A DNA stretch of 11,169 nt, taken from positions 1-11,169 of the forward strand of contig JALOMS010000093.1 of the NCBI GenBank assembly GCA_025455345.1, written 5' to 3'. The translations under genes were made by a program, and so were the position numbers. The notes under the pieces are model-generated. The model was not told the DNA's origin, ran no database searches, and saw only the letters and a list, made by a program, of their open reading frames with translations. Positions 7,626-11,169 of this stretch are shown piece after piece; position 1 is the first letter of the stretch, and each line of letters starts with the position of its first letter. The stretch is from Thermoflexibacter sp. Its GTDB lineage: Bacteria; Bacteroidota; Bacteroidia; Cytophagales; Thermoflexibacteraceae.

Positions 7626-7655
7626 CAAAGGTAGGCACTTTTTCAAGATAATCAA
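7626..7655 (-). promoter_or_regulatory. Consensus Bacteroidota promoter of the rplC operon
   Basis: On the minus strand TTG (7655-7653) is followed by exactly 19 bp and then TACCTTTG (7633-7626), a full match to the phylum's -33 TTG and -7 TAnnTTTG elements. Transcription would begin near 7619, giving a leader of about 40 bases before the ATG at 7580. It sits immediately after the gldM terminator, so the ribosomal genes have their own control. Confidence 0.87.
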
Positions 7656-7680
7656 ATGTTTTATGAAATAATTATTCCAT

Positions 7681-7718
7681 AAAATAAAAAAAGTAGCTAT
7701 CCTTTGAAGAATAGCTAC
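7681..7718 (-). terminator. Intrinsic terminator after gldM
   Basis: On the minus strand GTAGCTAT (7718-7711) pairs perfectly with ATAGCTAC (7700-7693) around a 10-base loop, followed by seven T, one A and four T (7692-7681). It lies 30 bp after the gldM stop and ends the gldL-gldM transcript before the rplC promoter, confirming that gldN is not part of this transcript. Confidence 0.9.
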
Positions 7719-7747
7719 CTTAAACTATTAATTTCAATCAATATCCC

Positions 7748-9355
7748 TTAGTTAATAGGATAGGTGAAAATCTGAGAGCCAATTCTTACATCTTCTGTCG
7801 CGCCTTTGAAGTTCATGCGTTTTACGCCTTTTACTTCTATGATAAGACGATCGCCGGGTTGTGATTGACTTGCAAATTGAGTAACATCTGCCGTCTCACT
7901 TGTTACCTTCATAGGTGAACCTATCAATCTTCTGCCACGCGCTAAAGAGATTTCCCAACCTACAACTTTGTATCTTGCATCTTTTGGAATAGCATCTTTG
8001 ATACTTTGTTCTGCCAAAGCCTTAGCTGTCAAAGATCTTGGACAAGGTCCTCCTACTTTCACATCTAATTGCTTTGTACCACTAAATACCTCAATATCAG
8101 GTTTTGGTAATAAACGAACAGGGAAGTGTTCTACACCTATTACAGTACCACCGCTACTTACTGTCAAATCTACTTTAGCCGCACTTGGAACAATAATAAT
8201 ATCCCCTTTCTTAGCTCCTTTGATAACTTCAGCACTTGACGCTGAAAAAGAAGGGTCATAATTAACACCTAAGGCAGGAACTTGTACACTCAGCTCATTA
8301 CCGCAATTCAAATACAATGCTTTTACAGTCGCAGATTGGATTTGGATTACAGGTTTAGCCACTACATACTCTTGTTCTACCTTAAATGTTGTATCAGTAC
8401 CACGAGTAGTTCTAATCGTAATAGCACCTTGCCATGATTTTTTCTCATTTCCTTCCTTATCGTAATTAGAACCGCTTGCTTTAAACTCAATATGTCCTAT
8501 GCCGTTTTCTAATTTTACAGCACCTACGCTTGAACTCATTTTAGGGACAATATTAGAAGCTGAGGCGGCAAGGAATAATGTTGCTTTGTACATTGTACCA
8601 GCCGCAACTACTTTAGATTCAGCATTAGCCATTGCCACAATCTTGTCAAACTTTACATCTACTTGACCTACTTTGGTAGAAATTACTTCCATTGCTTTTG
8701 CTTCATAACGAGCTACTTGAGTTTCCATTTCACTCATAATCGCTAAAGCCGCTACCAATGGAGTGTTCCCAAAGTTAATATTTGCAAAGTCTTTACTTTT
8801 GTGGTCAGGATTGTTCTTATACTGTTCCATTTCACTTGCTTCGAGAGCTATTCTTGTTTGTAATTGCTTACCAAGAGCAGTATCCATCTCAGAAATTTTC
8901 TTTGCAAAAGCATTCAAGTCTGTTTGTAACTTATATGCTCTTCCCAATTTGCTTCCTTCAGGTCCTATCATAAAGTTCATCACCATATCATAGTCCTTTC
9001 CGTTCAACAATTCCCCTGTTTTAGGGTCTCTACCTCCAGTATGATCAACTAACTCTTGACGGAGTTTTTCTATCTCATTGATCATTTTACTGGTTTCTTC
9101 TTTTACTTCGCTTGCTTTTTTGAGATAAGCTAAATCACCAGGACGACTTCCTTCATCTTTCACTTTCTTGTCCATCGCAGTGAACACTTTTGCAGATGCA
9201 TCTCTGGAAACGTGCATAGCATGTTGTAAGCTCTCATCAATAAAGACAAACTTTTCAAGAACGGCGTTACTCACTTGTAACGCTAATAGGGCAGTAAGTA
9301 CCAGGTACATCAGACCTATCATTCTTTGTCTCGGCGTTTCTTTAAGACCAGCCAT
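7748..9355 (-). CDS. gldM: Gliding motility / type IX secretion motor protein GldM
   Basis: The 535-residue protein is close to the known length of GldM/PorM (about 515). The N-terminal KETPRQRMIGLMYLVLTALL and the single membrane helix (about 12-30, ending ALLALQVSNAV) match the family signature; the rest is periplasmic. In the T9SS, GldM dimers thread the GldL pentamer in the inner membrane and span the periplasm toward the GldK/GldN ring, passing on energy from proton flow. The region about 40-245 is largely helical, as expected for the first periplasmic domain, and the C-terminal half is beta-rich, ending SQIFTYPIN. It starts 62 bp after gldL with no promoter between. A terminator and then the rplC operon follow instead of gldN. 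Confidence 0.97.
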   Translation of the reverse strand: MAGLKETPRQRMIGLMYLVLTALLALQVSNAVLEKFVFIDESLQHAMHVSRDASAKVFTAMDKKVKDEGSRPGDLAYLKKASEVKEETSKMINEIEKLRQELVDHTGGRDPKTGELLNGKDYDMVMNFMIGPEGSKLGRAYKLQTDLNAFAKKISEMDTALGKQLQTRIALEASEMEQYKNNPDHKSKDFANINFGNTPLVAALAIMSEMETQVARYEAKAMEVISTKVGQVDVKFDKIVAMANAESKVVAAGTMYKATLFLAASASNIVPKMSSSVGAVKLENGIGHIEFKASGSNYDKEGNEKKSWQGAITIRTTRGTDTTFKVEQEYVVAKPVIQIQSATVKALYLNCGNELSVQVPALGVNYDPSFSASSAEVIKGAKKGDIIIVPSAAKVDLTVSSGGTVIGVEHFPVRLLPKPDIEVFSGTKQLDVKVGGPCPRSLTAKALAEQSIKDAIPKDARYKVVGWEISLARGRRLIGSPMKVTSETADVTQFASQSQPGDRLIIEVKGVKRMNFKGATEDVRIGSQIFTYPIN

Positions 9356-9417
9356 GTAACTATATTATTTGGTTTAAAAGATTAAACAATATTTTAAAGT
9401 AAATTAGAAAATATAGA

Positions 9418-10245
9418 TTACTGACCTCTCATTGCAGTAAGCATATTGCCATATATTTTATTCAAAGATGTCAAGTTTGTTGTCAGTTTAGACATTTGTT
9501 CTTTGAATATTTGTGATTCTTTACTTGCATCAGCCATACTTTCCATTGCAAGAGTAAGGTTACTATAAAACTTATTCATTGCTTTTAAGTGACTGTTTGC
9601 GTCTTTCAATTCCATTTCATAAACCGCATTCAAAGCACCCAAGTTTTTAGTAATTAACTGAACTTGAGAGTGATACTCTTTCGCATCTTTAGAAGCATTA
9701 GACATTTCTGTCATTGCTGTGATTGTAGTAGAGTACGCTTTGTTGAGATTTGCCATAGAAGAAGCCGCTTCTCTTACGTTTTTAGTATATTCGTTAGAAG
9801 CAGAAGATGCGTCTGTGATGTCTCTCATTTTCAATGCTGTTTCATTTAATGTCTTGATGCCTTGACCGAAGCTTTTGAAAGACTCGGTGCTTAAGTTTGC
9901 TTCTCCAAGCATTTGTTCAAGACCTACTAACGCAGCAACACCAGCTTTGTTACTACTTGTCTCAGGCAATTTACCAAAAGAATCTTCTGGTGCATCAGGA
10001 GCTAATTGAGGATAGACTCTTTCCCATTCGTAATGGACTTCTGGAGGAGGAACAGGTTGGAAGGCGGTCAAAAGAAATATGCCAGCCTCAGTAAGCAGAC
10101 CCGCAGTCAATAACTCTCCTGCAAAAGGCCAGTGCATAATCTTGAATAATGCACCAACGATAACGACAGCTGCACCAATACTGATTAGCTTTGGTACAAT
10201 TACTCTGTAGAATTTTTCAAGGCTTGTTTCACGTACTTTACTCAT
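9418..10245 (-). CDS. gldL: Gliding motility / type IX secretion motor protein GldL
   Basis: The 275-residue protein has two N-terminal membrane helices (about 17-34 and 44-63) and a long, probably cytoplasmic, helical tail. GldL forms the pentameric proton-conducting stator-like part of the GldLM motor. The charged intramembrane residues match the family: Lys35 and His38 in LFKIMHW, and Glu53 in LLTEAGIF, equivalent to Flavobacterium johnsoniae K27, H30 and E49 (numbering from memory). The position matching E59 is Gln63 (AFQPVP). The YPQLAPD segment (78-84) after the second helix is also typical. The tail contains three gap-free 32-residue repeats (140-171, 178-209, 234-265). gldL is the first gene of its transcript, preceded by about 540 bp without genes rather than by gldK. 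Confidence 0.97.
   Translation of the reverse strand: MSKVRETSLEKFYRVIVPKLISIGAAVVIVGALFKIMHWPFAGELLTAGLLTEAGIFLLTAFQPVPPPEVHYEWERVYPQLAPDAPEDSFGKLPETSSNKAGVAALVGLEQMLGEANLSTESFKSFGQGIKTLNETALKMRDITDASSASNEYTKNVREAASSMANLNKAYSTTITAMTEMSNASKDAKEYHSQVQLITKNLGALNAVYEMELKDANSHLKAMNKFYSNLTLAMESMADASKESQIFKEQMSKLTTNLTSLNKIYGNMLTAMRGQ
9451..9828 (-). repeat. Region with three 32-residue repeats in the GldL tail
   Basis: Residues 140-171, 178-209 and 234-265 align without gaps. Shared positions are a leading Met, a [DN]AS triplet about five to seven residues in (DAS, NAS, DAS), an aromatic residue at position 14-15 in each copy, and a closing LN-x-x-Y (LNKAY, LNAVY, LNKIY). A further MNKFY (223-227) suggests the last unit arose from a 56-residue duplication. 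The amphipathic pattern predicts helices or coiled coil. Confidence 0.75.
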
Positions 10246-10489
10246 TGTGTTTGGTTTTAATTAATAGTTGTTGATATAATCATTTTTAAGATTTTCTAAA
10301 AAAACATCTGAATAGAATAAATTTTAAGATTACCCAGATTCATTAAGGGAAAATAAATACACTTAATCAACGACAATTTTATGTAAAACTTTTTAAAGTT
10401 ACAAAAATTGTTGGTTTTTTTATATTTATATCATTAAAAACTTATATAAGAGATAATGATTAAACTGCATTCTTGCCTATATGAAGTTT

Positions 10490-10497
10490 CAAAGTTA
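10490..10497 (-). promoter_or_regulatory. Candidate -7 element (TAACTTTG) for gldL
   Basis: On the minus strand TAACTTTG fits TAnnTTTG, but the -33 position has TTT or TTA instead of TTG. It would give a leader of about 240 bases. A weaker alternative is TTG at 10404-10402, then 20 bp, then TAAAATTG at 10381-10374, with one mismatch to the -7 consensus. Confidence 0.25.
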
Positions 10498-10739
10498 TAA
10501 AAAAAGAAAATACTTTTAAAAGCATTTTGAGAAATATTTTATTAAGGTAGGTATTAATAATTAGACTGTTCAAATTGGGTATATTGAAATTTTAGTAAAA
10601 AGTAATAAGTATGAACCCTTATGCACTCACACTTCAAATTTGAACAAATTTTGTTCCAAAAATCCTATTTTATATATTTTTGTCTTAATTTATTATAGAT
10701 GATTGAATTTTTTTATCTCTTTACTTAAGTAGCTGTTGG

Positions 10740-10774
10740 AAATTGTATATCCGCCAAAGACGAATATACAATTT
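10740..10774. other. Perfect 11-bp inverted repeat downstream of the isomerase gene
   Basis: AAATTGTATAT (10740-10750) pairs exactly with ATATACAATTT (10764-10774) around a 13-base loop. It begins 13 bp beyond the isomerase stop, so it may protect or end that transcript. No T-run follows on the minus strand, so it is not a standard intrinsic terminator in that direction; on the plus strand it runs into a short T-tract. Confidence 0.6.
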
Positions 10775-10787
10775 TTAACGATTAGCA

Positions 10788-11169
10788 TTATATTACTAAG
10801 AACTGACTTAGATAATTTCTGCTTGTCAATATTGCATTATGCACATCTACTTGCGAGCCTTCATACGCCTTGTCCTCGACCTCTATACAAACGGCACCTC
10901 TGTATCTGACCGTAGTAAGTGCAGAAAAGAAATCGCGCCATCTTACATCTCCCAGCCCTGGTAGCTTGGGCGAATGATATTCTAAAGGTGTTGCCATAAT
11001 CCCCACGCGATTGAGTTTGTCTTTGTAAACTTTTGCGTCTTTGAGGTGAATATGATGCAGTCTTTCTTTGTATTGATAAATAGGAGCTACCTCGTCCATC
11101 ATCTGCCAAATCAGATGCGAAGGGTCATAGTTCAATCCTAAAATGGGAGAGGGTATGATTTCAAACATC
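10788..11169 (-). CDS. Sugar phosphate isomerase/epimerase-like TIM-barrel protein, C-terminal part
   Basis: The last 126 codons of a gene that enters from the right edge and ends with TAA at 10790-10788. The motifs GLNYDPSHLIW, HIHLKDAK and IEVED are those of the xylose isomerase-like TIM-barrel (AP endonuclease 2) superfamily, in which the Asp and His of the first two and the final Glu help bind the metal ion. The PGLGDVRWRDFFSAL segment is typical of the sugar isomerase/epimerase branch rather than DNA endonuclease IV. The first ATG in view (11168) lies inside the domain and is not the start, since the family usually exceeds 250 residues. Substrate cannot be assigned. The gene lies in the same direction as gldL but 540 bp away, so cotranscription is doubtful. 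Confidence 0.85.
   Translation of the reverse strand, partial: MFEIIPSPILGLNYDPSHLIWQMMDEVAPIYQYKERLHHIHLKDAKVYKDKLNRVGIMATPLEYHSPKLPGLGDVRWRDFFSALTTVRYRGAVCIEVEDKAYEGSQVDVHNAILTSRNYLSQFLVI

Larger units (their letters stand above)
10246..10787. other. 540-bp AT-rich gene-free region upstream of gldL
   Basis: I see no credible coding sequence in this very AT-rich stretch. It contains overlapping palindromes at 10633-10656 (TTCAAATTTGAA sharing bases with GAACAAATTTTGTTC), a second copy of TTCAAATT at 10569-10576, the palindrome CTTATATAAG at 10441-10450, a near-palindrome AACTTTTTAAAGTT at 10387-10400, and a strong hairpin at 10740-10774. It presumably holds the gldL promoter and a long leader. 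It could also be a gene remnant eroded beyond recognition, since gldK would normally lie here. Confidence 0.6.

Noticed and set aside
10246..10787. Remnant of gldK or a small RNA gene
   Set aside because: No frame gives GldK-like sequence, and the palindromes found are too AT-rich to support a specific RNA call.
10861..11109. 82-codon minus-strand frame at the right end
   Set aside because: It overlaps the isomerase frame, which carries recognisable metal-binding motifs; the alternative frame does not.
1..11169. tRNA, rRNA, CRISPR array, insertion sequence or defence system
   Set aside because: No cloverleaf with a TTCGA arm, no regularly spaced direct repeats, no transposase or integrase motifs and no terminal inverted repeats were seen.

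Overview
The window looks like chromosomal DNA from a gliding or type IX secretion-capable member of the Bacteroidota, most likely a Cytophagales-type bacterium. The grounds are the gliding/T9SS motor pair GldL and GldM, an AT-rich composition, starts without Shine-Dalgarno sequences, and a textbook Bacteroidota promoter (TTG, 19 bp, TACCTTTG) in front of rplC. I see no phage, IS, CRISPR, toxin or other mobile signature. The content is mostly core and metabolic genes; the interest lies in how core clusters have been cut up.

Layout from left to right. At 1-956 (minus) lies the 5' part of a GH57 glycoside hydrolase gene that runs off the left edge. Divergent from it, 1205-2491 (plus) encodes an eight-histidine membrane oxygenase closest to alkylglycerol monooxygenase. 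Convergent with that, 2514-3146 (minus) encodes an AlkA-type HhH-GPD DNA glycosylase. At 3447-5849 (plus) is a soluble histidine kinase with four PAS domains, three of them recent tandem duplicates. A perfect bidirectional terminator (5936-5968) separates it from the minus-strand ribosomal genes rplC-rplD-rplW (7580 down to 5987). Further upstream, also on the minus strand, come gldM (9355-7748) and gldL (10245-9418). A 540-bp AT-rich gene-free stretch follows, then the 3' end of a sugar phosphate isomerase/epimerase-like gene that runs off the right edge.

Two familiar operons appear fragmented. The S10-type cluster is reduced to L3-L4-L23, bounded by its own promoter and a terminator, with no rpsJ before it and no rplB after it. 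The gliding/T9SS cluster is reduced to gldL-gldM, with no gldK adjacent upstream and no gldN downstream. The two remnants meet at a compact junction of about 170 bp that holds a terminator for gldM followed directly by the promoter for rplC. GldL and GldM should form the proton-driven inner-membrane motor; the ribosomal proteins go to the 50S subunit. The remaining genes look functionally independent of one another.

I did not find a clearly new multi-gene system. The best leads are the split operons, a 32-residue triple repeat in the GldL tail, the tandem PAS duplication, and a Glu-to-Gln change in the oxygenase at a position reported as important in animal AGMO.
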